Of a DNA stretch of 64,000 nucleotides, positions 7,746 through 16,018 are shown piece by piece. The translations under genes and the position numbers were made by a program. The stretch is taken from the NCBI GenBank assembly GCA_050247155.1, contig JBFWUS010000021.1, forward strand, positions 1 to 64,000, written 5' to 3'. Position 1 is the stretch's first letter, and the number at the start of each line of letters is the position of its first letter. The notes under the pieces were generated by a model. It was not told the DNA's origin. It did no database searches and saw nothing but the letters and a program-made list of their open reading frames with translations. The DNA comes from Mesorhizobium_G sp050247155. Its GTDB lineage: Bacteria; Pseudomonadota; Alphaproteobacteria; Rhizobiales; Rhizobiaceae.

Positions 7746-8957
7746 TCAGGCCGAAGCGGGCGGGTTTTGCCGTAGCGTCCTGATCCGTTCGGCCAGGCTG
7801 AGTGGCGCACCAGCGGCGACCATCGACCCCGCGTCGGCCCTGGCAAGGGCGGCATTAATTGGCGATGCCGGGCCTTCCATGGATGCCGTCAGATGGACCA
7901 TTTCAGCCGCCAGCGCTTGCATCTGCTCACGAAGCTGGCGTGATGCCGCATCCGTCTTGCCGCCGGGCGCGGCGAGTTTCTCCCGCAATGCTTTGTTTTC
8001 GCGAACCAGGGTGGAGATTCTCGTTTCCAGGCGCTGGACCTTCTCGCCGCGTCCGTTGGCGCTGGAAGCATCCGCTCCTCGCGCCGCGATCTCACCAGCC
8101 ATCCTGGCAATTTCTGCTTCGAGCCTTGAGTTCTCAGCCTGCAAGTCGATCAGCCTCACATCCCTGTCAGTGGAAGGCGGCGATGCGAGGATCGGCTTCA
8201 GCCGCTCCCGCAATCGCGCCACTTCGCGGTCGCGCCGCTCCAGCTTCTCTTCCCTGTCCGCCAGGTCGCCCACCAACTTCAGCAAGCGGGCGTCCAGATT
8301 ATCCGCCCGTTGCCTTTCCGTCTCGGCCGATTTCTTGGCCATGTTGACGGCAGAGTCCGCATTGCGGCTGCTGCGCTCGATCGTCTTGCGCTGCCCCTTC
8401 AGCGTGGAGATGTCATTGTTCAGACGCTCGATTTCGGTTTCCCGGGCGACAATCTCGATCTGCCGCGCACTGGACGTAAAGCTCGCTTCCTCGAAATCCT
8501 TGCCCAGTTTGGCGAATTCCGAGCGTTGCGCTAGAAGCATCTCCTCCGTCCGAGCCAGCGCAGTCGACAAGGCTTGCATCCCATCGTCACGCCGACGCAA
8601 CTCGGCCCGCAGCTCGCGCGCGTCCGCCTCGATACGCGACAGATCTGCCTTGTTGGTCTCCCGTTCGGTTACGATCGCCTTGACGTCCTTGCTGCTGCGG
8701 GCGAGCCTGACCGATTGCTCCGATGCTTTCGCTTTTGCCGCCTTGAGGTCCATCTCCAGCCGCCGCGTCGCGATGGCATGCTCGGCGCGCAAACTGTCCT
8801 TCTCCGCGCGAATCTCATCCAGCGTCAGGGGCAGCGATGCTTCGATGCGACGTCGCGTCAGCATGACCGCCCGATTCCAGATAGCCGGCGCGACAAGCGC
8901 CGCCAGGAATGCCGCACACAAGAACCCGAGTGCGAAATAGAGGATCAGTTCGATCAC
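7746..8957 (-). CDS. membrane-anchored coiled-coil protein of unknown function
   Basis: About 403 residues: a single N-terminal membrane helix (IELILYFALGFLCAAFLAAL, near residues 2-24), a short conserved link (LTRRRIEASLPLTLDEIRAEKD), then a long charged coiled coil from about 55 to 375. The chosen GTG at 8957 puts the membrane helix at the start, as I recall for rhizobial relatives; an ATG further upstream (9008) would add 17 residues. Rhizobia carry this gene widely, but I know of no assigned function. Topology suggests one membrane anchor with a large cytoplasmic rod, a shape shared with cell-envelope or division scaffolds. That role is speculation. Confidence 0.75.
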   Translation of the reverse strand: MIELILYFALGFLCAAFLAALVAPAIWNRAVMLTRRRIEASLPLTLDEIRAEKDSLRAEHAIATRRLEMDLKAAKAKASEQSVRLARSSKDVKAIVTERETNKADLSRIEADARELRAELRRRDDGMQALSTALARTEEMLLAQRSEFAKLGKDFEEASFTSSARQIEIVARETEIERLNNDISTLKGQRKTIERSSRNADSAVNMAKKSAETERQRADNLDARLLKLVGDLADREEKLERRDREVARLRERLKPILASPPSTDRDVRLIDLQAENSRLEAEIARMAGEIAARGADASSANGRGEKVQRLETRISTLVRENKALREKLAAPGGKTDAASRQLREQMQALAAEMVHLTASMEGPASPINAALARADAGSMVAAGAPLSLAERIRTLRQNPPASA

Positions 8958-9050
8958 GTGGCCCAGTCCGCCGGCGCGAAGACCCCGCACCATCGCGCCA
9001 TTCAGCAATTTTCCGCGGCTACATCAAGCCTTCGCCGAAGCCGCAATAGC

Positions 9051-9626
9051 TCAGAAGGGATTCCAGGTCGGGTTCTGGGTCAACTTCAGATAACCGAGAT
9101 TGACGCCAAGGCGAGCGCCGACGCCGGTCTTGACGGGAACCAGAACCATGTCGCCATGCTTCAACGCCGTCATGCCGACGCCCGCAACCAGATAGGCGGA
9201 GCCAGCTACGCCGGCGAAGCGATTATAGACGTTCGTCACATCGTTCATGTTGTAGACGAGCATCATGGTGCGCGACCCTTGGCCGCCGAAATCGAAACCG
9301 ACCGACGGGCCCTGCCAGAACACGCGATGGTCGCCGGCGTTCTTGGTATACATCGTGCCTTCGCCATAGGTCAGGCCGCCGACGAAGGCTCCGGAACCTT
9401 CCTCGCCGAGTACATAGCCGTTGGGCAGCCCATAGGAGGCGAACGCCTTCTCGACCACCGTCGCCAAACCGCCGGAGGTCGCACCGAAAAAGCGATGACC
9501 GGAATCGATGATTTCCTGCGCCGTATAGTTCTCGGAATGCGCCGGAGCACTGGCGGCGACGCCGGCGACCAGCGCCGACAGCACGATAACAAGGGCGCGC
9601 GAAGCGTGAATGATTCGGGAGAACAT
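9051..9626 (-). CDS. DUF1134 family exported protein
   Basis: About 191 residues, starting at the ATG before FSRIIHASRALV; the upstream in-frame stretch is arginine-rich and unlikely to be coding. A Sec signal peptide (residues 1-30, cleaved near APAHS) is followed by the glycine-rich DUF1134 domain (EIIDSGHRFFG, GSGAFVGGLTYGEG, GFDFGGQGSRTMMLVYN). DUF1134 is related to the lipid-binding SYLF/YSC84 fold, so a periplasmic lipid-associated role is possible, but no function is established. Confidence 0.85.
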   Translation of the reverse strand: MFSRIIHASRALVIVLSALVAGVAASAPAHSENYTAQEIIDSGHRFFGATSGGLATVVEKAFASYGLPNGYVLGEEGSGAFVGGLTYGEGTMYTKNAGDHRVFWQGPSVGFDFGGQGSRTMMLVYNMNDVTNVYNRFAGVAGSAYLVAGVGMTALKHGDMVLVPVKTGVGARLGVNLGYLKLTQNPTWNPF

Positions 9627-9894
9627 GGGCCTACTCGCTACTAGAGAGCCGCTCTGCCGACGCCTTCGGCCCCCACGACGCTTGTCGATCGCTTCGGGGC
9701 CACGATGCTCCAAACTTAGAGCCAAATCCTTCAACAACTGTTAACCCTGCCTTGGAGCTAATGATCGCGATGCAATCGATTGGCGGCCGGGCACGTCCTC
9801 AGGTTTCTTGAAGCGCTCGTGCGGCCTGTATATCCAAGGATCACGTGTTGGGAATGATTCGCACCTAGCAAAGCCGAACGGGACATCCATTTTC

Positions 9895-10533
9895 ATGACA
9901 GAACCTTTCACACTTTCCGCCGCCGACCTGGCGGCGCTCCTGTGCAGCCGGGTTTGTCACGACATCATCTCGCCGGTCGGCGCCATTAACAACGGGCTGG
10001 AATTGCTTGACGAGGGCGGCGCCGACGAGGACGCCATGCAGTTGATCCGGGCCAGCGCCCGCGTCGCGTCAGCACGGCTTAAATATGCACGGATCGCCTT
10101 CGGCGCTGCAGGCTCGGCCGGCATGGTGATCGATACGGGCGACGCGGAATCGGTGGCGCAGTCTTTCTTTTCCCATGAGAAGCCCGAACTGGTGTGGCAG
10201 GGCCCGCGAGCGCTCATGCCGAAAAACAAGGTAAAGCTGCTGCTGAACCTGCTTCTGGTTGCGAATGCGTCGATCCCGCGCGGCGGCAAGATTGTCGTCA
10301 CCATCGAGGACCCGGAAGGCCCGTCCAGATTTACCCTCACATCCAACGGGCCAATGATGCGGGTGCCGCCGAAGTTTCTGGAGCTTCATTCCGGCTCCGC
10401 GCCGGAAGAACCGATCGACGCGCATGCGATCCAACCCTATTACACGCTGCTTCTGTCGCGCGAGGCCGGCATGCCGGTTTCGATTCATGCCGGACCGGAA
10501 GAGATCATGTTGAAGGCAGAAGTCGCCGGCTGA
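9895..10533 (+). CDS. chpT: histidine phosphotransferase ChpT
   Basis: A 212-residue ChpT. The start is the ATG before TEPFTLSAADLAALL; the track upstream of it is not conserved-looking. The DHp-like domain holds the phosphorylated histidine at about residue 22 in CSRVCHDIISPVGAINNGLELL, and the C-terminal half is a degenerate histidine-kinase ATPase-like domain (NKVKLLLNLLLVA). In alphaproteobacteria ChpT relays phosphate from the hybrid kinase CckA to CtrA and CpdR. ctrA lies 1 kb downstream on the other strand, which supports the call. CckA itself is not in the window. Confidence 0.92.
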   Translation: MTEPFTLSAADLAALLCSRVCHDIISPVGAINNGLELLDEGGADEDAMQLIRASARVASARLKYARIAFGAAGSAGMVIDTGDAESVAQSFFSHEKPELVWQGPRALMPKNKVKLLLNLLLVANASIPRGGKIVVTIEDPEGPSRFTLTSNGPMMRVPPKFLELHSGSAPEEPIDAHAIQPYYTLLLSREAGMPVSIHAGPEEIMLKAEVAG

Positions 10534-10545
10534 CCCTCGGCGGCG

Positions 10546-11253
10546 TTATGCTGCCTTGCTGAACCGAACGGAGCCGTTGTTCAGGAAACAGCTCTTGTCG
10601 AAGAGCGTCAGATCCAACGGATTTGGCAATCGGAGATCCGCCATATCGGGAAATGGTTTTGTCGATATTTCGTATGAGCGCGCAATCTGTGAAATGAAGA
10701 CCATGATCAAGCCGCGCCGGCGCGCCAGATCGCGCAGCGTTTCGACTTGATCAGTCAATGGCGGTTCTTCTCGCTTCTGGTCGAGAAGTTGCAAATAGTC
10801 GATGACAACCAGGGTTCCGCTGGGCGCGACGGCGAGTTTGTCTCTGATGTAGCTTGTACAGATAGCGTCGGAGCAGTCGATTTCCAGGAATTCTTCCGAC
10901 GGCCCGATACCGACCTGCCGCAACCGGTCGCGCACTTGTTGCTCGGTGTATTCGAGAGTGAAAAACATGGCGCGGCTGCCTTCGATTGCGGCTTGCACGG
11001 CCAGTCGCAATCCCATCAAGGTCTTGCCTTGGCCGGGCCGCGCGCCGAGCAGAAGCAACTCGCCCGGTTTCAGCCAATCATAGAGCCGCTCGGCGGGCCC
11101 TGCCACCGATGCCTTCGCAGCAAGCAGGCTCCATGCCGCAAAACCCTCATCGGCGGCAATTCGATCAAGGGCTTGATGCAACGGAAGCTTTGCGTCGTGC
11201 GACAGGCGCTTCGCCTTATGTTTCAATCGATAAATAGGCGCGGAAAGCTTCAT
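10546..11253 (-). CDS. DnaB-like RecA-fold ATPase
   Basis: A 235-residue protein starting at the ATG at 11253, preceded by CAGGAGG. Residues 10-45 form a small helical region (PLHQALDRIAADEGFAAWSLL) that resembles the short domain in plasmid-type glyoxalase-related proteins. The rest is a RecA/DnaB C-terminal ATPase core: Walker A GARPGQGKT (about 70-78), Walker B LVVIDYLQLL (D152), and an arginine/sensor region FISQIARSYE. It lacks the DnaB N-terminal domain and is half the length of a replicative helicase. It converges on chpT (12-base gap). Its function is unknown; rhizobial homologues are annotated as DNA helicases. Confidence 0.8.
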   Translation of the reverse strand: MKLSAPIYRLKHKAKRLSHDAKLPLHQALDRIAADEGFAAWSLLAAKASVAGPAERLYDWLKPGELLLLGARPGQGKTLMGLRLAVQAAIEGSRAMFFTLEYTEQQVRDRLRQVGIGPSEEFLEIDCSDAICTSYIRDKLAVAPSGTLVVIDYLQLLDQKREEPPLTDQVETLRDLARRRGLIMVFISQIARSYEISTKPFPDMADLRLPNPLDLTLFDKSCFLNNGSVRFSKAA

Positions 11254-11446
11254 GGCGAGAACCTCCTGAAGCGAGCTTTCGCCGCAACCCCTCCTTATGC
11301 TTGCTGCTCGATCAGTTGGTTTGTGATCTGGACTGGCCTCGCATGACAATGCGTTTCCCATCGGAGGGAGGAGGCGCAGGCCGCGCCCAGATCAAAAGTA
11401 AGTCGATTCGCGGCCGGTTAGAAATAGGCTTAGAGCGCTGGGCGCC

Positions 11447-11473
11447 AAATAAAAACGGCGCCCGAAGGCGCCG
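11447..11473 (-). terminator. intrinsic terminator of ctrA
   Basis: On the minus strand the sequence is a 7-bp stem CGGCGCC/GGCGCCG closed by a TTCG tetraloop (arms 56-62 and 67-73 of the 11.4 kb block) and followed by GTTTTTATTT. It lies 24 bases past the ctrA stop, a textbook rho-independent terminator. Confidence 0.88.
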
Positions 11474-11497
11474 CCGCAAAGTTCAACGTGACGCGCT

Positions 11498-12193
11498 TCA
11501 GGCGATTTCGCGGATGTCTTCCGGCTCGCGCAGCACATAGCCGCGGCCCCACACCGTTTCGATGAAATTCTGGCCGCCAGACGCGGCATCGAGCTTCTTG
11601 CGCAGCTTGCAGATGAAGACGTCGATAATCTTCAGTTCCGGCTCGTCCATGCCGCCGTAAAGGTGGTTCAGGAACATTTCCTTGGTGAGCGTGGTGCCCT
11701 TGCGCAGCGAGAGCAGCTCCAGCATCTGGTATTCCTTGCCGGTCAGATGCACGCGCTGGCCGCCGACTTCTACAGTCTTCGCGTCGAGATTGACGATCAG
11801 GTCGCCGGTGGCGATGACCGATTGGGCATGGCCCTTCGAGCGGCGCACGATCGCATGGATACGGGCTACCAACTCGTCCTTGTGGAACGGCTTGGTCATG
11901 TAGTCGTCGGCGCCGAAGCCGAGGCCGCGGACCTTGTCTTCGATGCCGGCCATGCCGGACAGGATCAGGATCGGTGTCTTGACCTTCGACAGGCGGAGCG
12001 TGCGCAGCACTTCGTAGCCGGACATGTCGGGAAGGTTCAGATCGAGGAGGATGATATCATAGTCATAGAGCTTGCCGAGATCGACGCCCTCTTCGCCCAG
12101 ATCCGTCGTGTAGACGTTGAAACTTTCGGATTTGAGCATCAGTTCGATGCTCTGGGCGGTTGCACTGTCATCTTCAATCAGCAGGACGCGCAT
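11498..12193 (-). CDS. ctrA: cell-cycle response regulator CtrA
   Basis: A 231-residue OmpR-type response regulator, near-identical in style to rhizobial CtrA. Receiver domain: acidic pocket EDD (7-9), phosphoacceptor D51 (LLDLNLPDMSG), conserved K101 in DDYMTKPF. DNA-binding winged helix from about 130: LTGKEYQMLELLSLRKG and VWGRGYVLREPED. It controls flagellar, division and replication genes when phosphorylated through CckA-ChpT. The C-terminal IREIA lacks the Ala-Ala degron of Caulobacter CtrA. Three possible CtrA half-sites lie upstream, one exact, suggesting autoregulation. Confidence 0.97.
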   Translation of the reverse strand: MRVLLIEDDSATAQSIELMLKSESFNVYTTDLGEEGVDLGKLYDYDIILLDLNLPDMSGYEVLRTLRLSKVKTPILILSGMAGIEDKVRGLGFGADDYMTKPFHKDELVARIHAIVRRSKGHAQSVIATGDLIVNLDAKTVEVGGQRVHLTGKEYQMLELLSLRKGTTLTKEMFLNHLYGGMDEPELKIIDVFICKLRKKLDAASGGQNFIETVWGRGYVLREPEDIREIA

Positions 12194-12612
12194 CTATATC
12201 CCCTTCTCCACCCCTCCGGCGGCCATCGCGAAGCCTTGGCCCAGAGCAGCGATTGCTTATGCCGGAAGCTGCCACCTAATGGTTAATAAATCCTAATTTT
12301 GCCGATTCGGCGAGAGCGGATTTTTCAACCTTTTGGCACACCTTCTTGAATCTAATACCGAATCCCTCGAACCCGGTTGCCAGACCCAGCTTTAGGATCG
12401 CCGTCTAACCCAACCATTTTTTCGATCGGTTCCAACACGCGATTTTTACCGGGCCTTAATGGCTAATGGGTATGATTAACAATGCGCGTAAAGGAATGGT
12501 TACCGACGGTAAGGATTTTTAAGAAAGTGTGACGCCGGTAACCGCGCCGGCAGGATTAGCCCCCAAGGCTACCCGAATCATCGCGGTGTGTGCGTGTTCC
12601 GGAGTATCGAGT
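12194..12612. promoter_or_regulatory. ctrA / fliJ-like divergent intergenic region
   Basis: This 419-base gap separates two divergent genes and holds no open frame of note. It is clearly richer in A/T than its surroundings. It contains the exact CtrA half-site at 12279, one-mismatch matches TTAACAAT at 12476-12483 and ATGGTTAC at 12496-12503, and repeated TAATGG words near 12457-12470. A long regulatory region of this sort fits multi-promoter control of ctrA. Individual promoters could not be fixed. Confidence 0.55.
12279..12286 (-). promoter_or_regulatory. CtrA box in front of ctrA
   Basis: The plus strand reads ATGGTTAA, i.e. TTAACCAT on the ctrA strand, the alphaproteobacterial CtrA half-site, 86 bases upstream of the ctrA start. 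It lies in an AT-rich stretch (TTAATAAATCCTAATTTT). Match is by sequence only. Confidence 0.55.
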
Positions 12613-12990
12613 ATGAAGTCACGTGAGAACCTGGTGCGTCTGAAAAAATTCCAGGTTAGCGAGCAGCGCCGCCAGCTTGGCCAGCTCGATCTGATGATCG
12701 GCGAATTCGAACGCATGGCCGCCGAGTTGGAATTGCAGATCGCCGCCGAGGAAAAGAAGGCCGGCATCACCGACATCAATCACTTCGCCTATCCGACCTT
12801 CGCCAAGGCCGCGCGCAGCAGGCGTGACAACCTGAAGAACTCGCAGCACGATCTTCGTCAGCAGCGGCAAGGCGTCGAGGAACGCCTGGCCGAGGCGGAA
12901 ACCGAATTGGCCAAGGCCGAGGCGCTGGAATCGCGCGACCACAAGATGCGTGAACCGGAGCATGACATCAGAAGCGTGATGATCGGCTGA
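12613..12990 (+). CDS. FliJ-like flagellar export chaperone protein
   Basis: A 125-residue, highly charged, almost wholly helical protein starting at the ATG before KSRENLVRLKKFQVSEQRRQL. Its length, the N-terminal RLKKFQVSEQRRQLGQLD pattern and the long coiled coil fit the FliJ family, the soluble stalk of the flagellar export ATPase. Rhizobial genomes often carry this gene divergent to ctrA. No other flagellar genes lie in the window, so the assignment rests on sequence style and synteny. Confidence 0.75.
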   Translation: MKSRENLVRLKKFQVSEQRRQLGQLDLMIGEFERMAAELELQIAAEEKKAGITDINHFAYPTFAKAARSRRDNLKNSQHDLRQQRQGVEERLAEAETELAKAEALESRDHKMREPEHDIRSVMIG

Positions 12991-12996
12991 CGATAA

Positions 12997-13029
12997 GCAG
13001 CCAATCGTCGCGGAGCGACCATTGGCTGC
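12997..13029 (+). terminator. stem-loop after the FliJ-like gene
   Basis: A perfect 9-bp stem GCAGCCAAT/ATTGGCTGC (12997-13005 with 13021-13029), with further partial pairing inside the loop, starts 6 bases past the stop codon. There is only a weak T-rich tail (GGTTTG). Confidence 0.55.
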
Positions 13030-13110
13030 GACCTGGTTTGCACATAATGCCATAATGCCGCCGACATAAGGCGGAGATTCTCCGCCGATCCGCGGCGGGC
13101 TCTTTTGATT

Positions 13111-13545
13111 ATGCGCTTTACCGTTCCCTTGATGCTGTTTGCGGCGTCGCTTTGCCTTGCGCTCGGTCTGGTTCTGCCCCTAATCCGCCTCGAGCGGCTC
13201 TACTTTTTCACCCAGGAGCCGTCACTGATCGAGATCATCAGTGGCCTGTGGACCGAAGGCGAATGGCTGCTGGCTGTGATGGTTGGGCTGTTTTCGGCCG
13301 TCTTTCCGATCGTCAAGCTGGGCACGCTTCATGTGCTGTCATACGGCGCGACGCATGAACGCCCTGCCGTCCCGGCCTGGCTCAAAACCTTGTCGAACTG
13401 GTCGATGCTCGACGTCTTGCTGGTGGCGCTGGTGATTTTTGCCGCCAAGACCAGCGGTCTGGCCGCCGCGATCACGCAGCCGGGCCTTTGGTTCTTTGCG
13501 GGATCAGCTGTGCTGACGGCAACTGCGTCAGCGATCGAGAAATGA
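13111..13545 (+). CDS. PqiA-like membrane protein (paraquat-inducible protein A domain)
   Basis: A 144-residue membrane protein with about four hydrophobic helices (near residues 4-24, 48-70, 88-112, 120-138). The motifs LGLVLPLIRLERLYFF and PIVKLGTLHVLSY, with SMLDVLLVALVIF, are those of a single PqiA domain; full PqiA proteins have two such domains and zinc-ribbon cysteines, which are absent here. Inner-membrane; related proteins work with MCE-type lipid transporters, but no MCE gene is nearby. ATG at 13111 is preferred to an in-frame TTG two codons earlier. Confidence 0.8.
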   Translation: MRFTVPLMLFAASLCLALGLVLPLIRLERLYFFTQEPSLIEIISGLWTEGEWLLAVMVGLFSAVFPIVKLGTLHVLSYGATHERPAVPAWLKTLSNWSMLDVLLVALVIFAAKTSGLAAAITQPGLWFFAGSAVLTATASAIEK

Positions 13546-13568
13546 GCCGGCGCCTCGCCGGACCACAA

Positions 13569-13844
13569 TCAGTGCCGGTATTGCTGGATGCGCGTTGTGC
13601 GCAGGCCCGCCAGACCGTACTCGTCGATCGACGCCTGCCACGAGAGAAATTCCTCGGTCGTCAACTTGTAGCGGTTGCACGCTTCATCGAGGGAGAGCAA
13701 GCCGCCGCGTACGGCCGCAACAACTTCCGCCTTGCGGCGAATAACCCAGCGCCGCGTATTCGTCGGCGGCAGGTCGGCAATCGTCAGCGGGCTCCCATCC
13801 GGCCCGATGACATACTTTACGCGCGGCCTTACAAGATCGGTCAT
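13569..13844 (-). CDS. sciP: CtrA inhibitor SciP (DUF1153)
   Basis: A 91-residue protein of the DUF1153/SciP family: VKYVIGPDGSPLTIADLPP, then the helix-turn-helix RRWVIRRKAEVVAAVRGGLL and CNRYKLTTEEFLSWQ. In Caulobacter SciP binds CtrA at promoters and blocks RNA polymerase recruitment in swarmer cells. Its position 1.4 kb from ctrA supports the assignment. A TTAG-N7-TTAA sequence on its strand at 13901-13915 is close to the CtrA consensus, consistent with the known CtrA control of sciP. Confidence 0.93.
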   Translation of the reverse strand: MTDLVRPRVKYVIGPDGSPLTIADLPPTNTRRWVIRRKAEVVAAVRGGLLSLDEACNRYKLTTEEFLSWQASIDEYGLAGLRTTRIQQYRH

Positions 13845-13900
13845 ACTACTCTCTACAAAAACTCACAGACCCAATCGGGCCTAACATTAGCCGCACAGCT

Positions 13901-13915
13901 TTAAAAATTGCCTAA
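13901..13915 (-). promoter_or_regulatory. candidate CtrA box upstream of sciP
   Basis: Plus strand TTAA-AAATTGC-CTAA matches the full CtrA motif TTAA-N7-TTAA with one mismatch, about 57 bases upstream of the sciP start, in an AT-rich stretch. Confidence 0.4.
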
Positions 13916-14127
13916 ACGAAAGGTAAGCATCTGGTAATTAAGGTAAATCGGATATTTGCCAAAAAGAGCGAACTTCCATCAAACTTTATGCGTCGTTACG
14001 GCACCCACCGAGGACACCGGCATTGCAGGCGATTGCCGTCGGCTTTCGGGTGAATGCTGGCGGGACCCAGGTGGTTGACCTATATTGCCCGAATTGGCAT
14101 TGAACCGCCGAAATCCGGACCCAGACC

Positions 14128-15315
14128 ATGAACAGCCTCGATCTGCCTCTCAGCCCGAAGGACACGCGCGTCGTTGTCGCGATGTCGGGCGGCGTCGATT
14201 CGTCGGTCGTGGCCGGGCTGCTGCGCGACGAGGGCTATGACGTCGTCGGCGTGACGCTGCAGCTCTACGATCATGGCGCGGCGACGCACCGCGCCGGCTC
14301 CTGCTGCGCGGGCCAAGACATTGCCGATGCCCGGCGGGTGGCCGAGACGCTGGGCATTCCGCATTATGTGCTGAATTACGAGCAGCGCTTTCGCGAGGCG
14401 GTGATCAATCCCTTCGCCGAAAGCTATGTCGCCGGCGAGACGCCGATCCCGTGCGTTTCCTGCAATCAGACCGTGAAATTCGCCGATCTTTTGACCACCG
14501 CGCGCGAGTTGGGCGCGGATGCGCTGGCGACCGGCCACTATATCCGCAGCCGCGCCAACGGCGCGCACCGCGCGCTTTACCGGCCGGTCGATGCCGATCG
14601 CGACCAGAGCTATTTCCTCTTCGCGACGACGCAGGAGCAGATCGACTATCTGCGTTTTCCGCTGGGCGGCTTGTCGAAACCGGACGTGCGCGCGGCGGCC
14701 GAGCGCATGGGCCTCGTGGTCGCCAACAAGGCAGACAGCCAGGACATCTGCTTCGTGCCGCAGGGTAAGTATTCGGACATTATCGCCAAGCTGAAGCCGC
14801 TGGCCGCCTCGCCGGGCGAGATCGTGCATCTCGACGGACGCGTGCTCGGTCGGCACGACGGCATTTTGAAGTACACGATCGGTCAGCGGCGCGGCATCGG
14901 TGTTGCCGCCGCCGAGCCGCTTTATGTCGTGCATCTCGACGCCGACCGCGCCCGCGTCATCGTCGGGCCGCGCGAGGCGCTGGAGACGCACAAGGTGTTC
15001 CTGCGCGATATGAACTGGCTCGGCGACAAGCCGTTGGACGAGATCGGCCCGGAGGGCGTCGAGGTTTTCGCCAAGGTGCGCTCGACGCGCCCGCCTCGCC
15101 CGGCAACCCTGTTCTACGCCGACGGACAGAGCTGGGTGGAACTGGCGGTCGGCGAGGCCGGCGTCGCCCCCGGCCAGGCCTGCGTGCTCTACTCCGACGA
15201 GAGCAACGAGGCGCGCGTGTTCGGCGGCGGCTTCATCCAGCGCTCCGAGCGTGGAAAGCAGGCCGAAGCGATGTTGGCGAGGCTGGCGGAGCAGCCGATC
15301 AACAGCGCGGCTTGA
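14128..15315 (+). CDS. mnmA: tRNA-specific 2-thiouridylase MnmA
   Basis: A 395-residue tRNA (s2U34) thiolase, which adenylates and thiolates U34 in tRNA-Lys, -Glu and -Gln. The PP-loop SGGVDSS is at residues 20-26. The catalytic pair is C112 (PCVSCNQTVKF) and C208 (SQDICFVP). The tRNA-binding segment TGHYIRSR and the C-terminal beta-barrel (GQRRGIGVA, GGGFIQ) are present. Length is normal for the alphaproteobacterial form. It converges on the RibD-like gene with a 6-base gap. Confidence 0.97.
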   Translation: MNSLDLPLSPKDTRVVVAMSGGVDSSVVAGLLRDEGYDVVGVTLQLYDHGAATHRAGSCCAGQDIADARRVAETLGIPHYVLNYEQRFREAVINPFAESYVAGETPIPCVSCNQTVKFADLLTTARELGADALATGHYIRSRANGAHRALYRPVDADRDQSYFLFATTQEQIDYLRFPLGGLSKPDVRAAAERMGLVVANKADSQDICFVPQGKYSDIIAKLKPLAASPGEIVHLDGRVLGRHDGILKYTIGQRRGIGVAAAEPLYVVHLDADRARVIVGPREALETHKVFLRDMNWLGDKPLDEIGPEGVEVFAKVRSTRPPRPATLFYADGQSWVELAVGEAGVAPGQACVLYSDESNEARVFGGGFIQRSERGKQAEAMLARLAEQPINSAA

Positions 15316-15321
15316 GCCATT

Positions 15322-15903
15322 CTATCCCGCAGCGAGAGCGTAGACGTTCAGCATCCGGCCGCCATCCAGCGCCTTCGATCTTACAAATTTCAGGGCATGG
15401 CGATGAGACACGCTATCGAACAGGCCCTTGCCCGGGCCAAGGACGAGTGGATGCACCAATAGTCGCAACTCGTCGACGAGACCGGCATTGATCATGCTGG
15501 CCACCAGGCCGGCGCCGCCGACCAGATGCATCGCCCTCCCTGGCCCGGCCTTTGCTTGCCGAATCTCTTCAAGGTCGCGGACGAGTGCAGCCACTGACCA
15601 GTTTACGTTTTTCAAAGTCGTGGAAACGACGAGATGCGGCGTCCGGTCGGCAAAGGCGGCGTAGGCTTTCTCGCCGTCCGTGGCCGGGCGGCCGGTGAAC
15701 TCAAGCACGCCATCCGGATTGGACAGGATCGACGTCCAATATTGCTCGTATCCGGGATACATGCCGCCGCCAAGGATGCAGGTATCGATCTCGTCCATCA
15801 CCCCGAAACCGTCATCCCAACCTTCGATCCAATCCAGTTCTCCATTCGGGCCTTCGATACGCCCGTCCAAAGAGGTTTGAAGGGCGGCGATGATCTTGCG
15901 CAT
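15322..15903 (-). CDS. dihydrofolate reductase family protein (RibD C-terminal fold)
   Basis: A 193-residue protein starting at the ATG before RKIIAALQTSLDGRIEGP, the common start of this family; the twelve upstream in-frame residues are discarded. The fold is the RibD C-terminal/DHFR-like domain: DWIEGWDDGFG, LGGGMYPGYEQYW, and the NADPH-binding stretch HLVGGAGLVASMINAGLVDEL. True DHFR or riboflavin synthesis activity is doubtful for this stand-alone branch; it is an oxidoreductase of unknown substrate. Confidence 0.87.
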   Translation of the reverse strand: MRKIIAALQTSLDGRIEGPNGELDWIEGWDDGFGVMDEIDTCILGGGMYPGYEQYWTSILSNPDGVLEFTGRPATDGEKAYAAFADRTPHLVVSTTLKNVNWSVAALVRDLEEIRQAKAGPGRAMHLVGGAGLVASMINAGLVDELRLLVHPLVLGPGKGLFDSVSHRHALKFVRSKALDGGRMLNVYALAAG

Positions 15904-16018
15904 GGCGGTTCTCCTTGCTTGCACGTCTGAAAGACGCACCGACAGGCAGGCAGCCGACAGGCTCGAGATCTTTATTTTCCATGTTGGTTAAATACGCCGA
16001 ATCGAGATTGTCCCGCGG

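Noticed and set aside
7879..8940. 353-codon open frame opposite the coiled-coil gene
   Set aside because: Ser/Arg/Ala-rich translation typical of the reverse of a high-GC gene; the minus strand has a clear membrane helix and heptad pattern.
9741..9748. TTAACCCT as a CtrA half-site between the DUF1134 gene and chpT
   Set aside because: One mismatch to an 8-base motif with no second half-site nearby; too weak to list.
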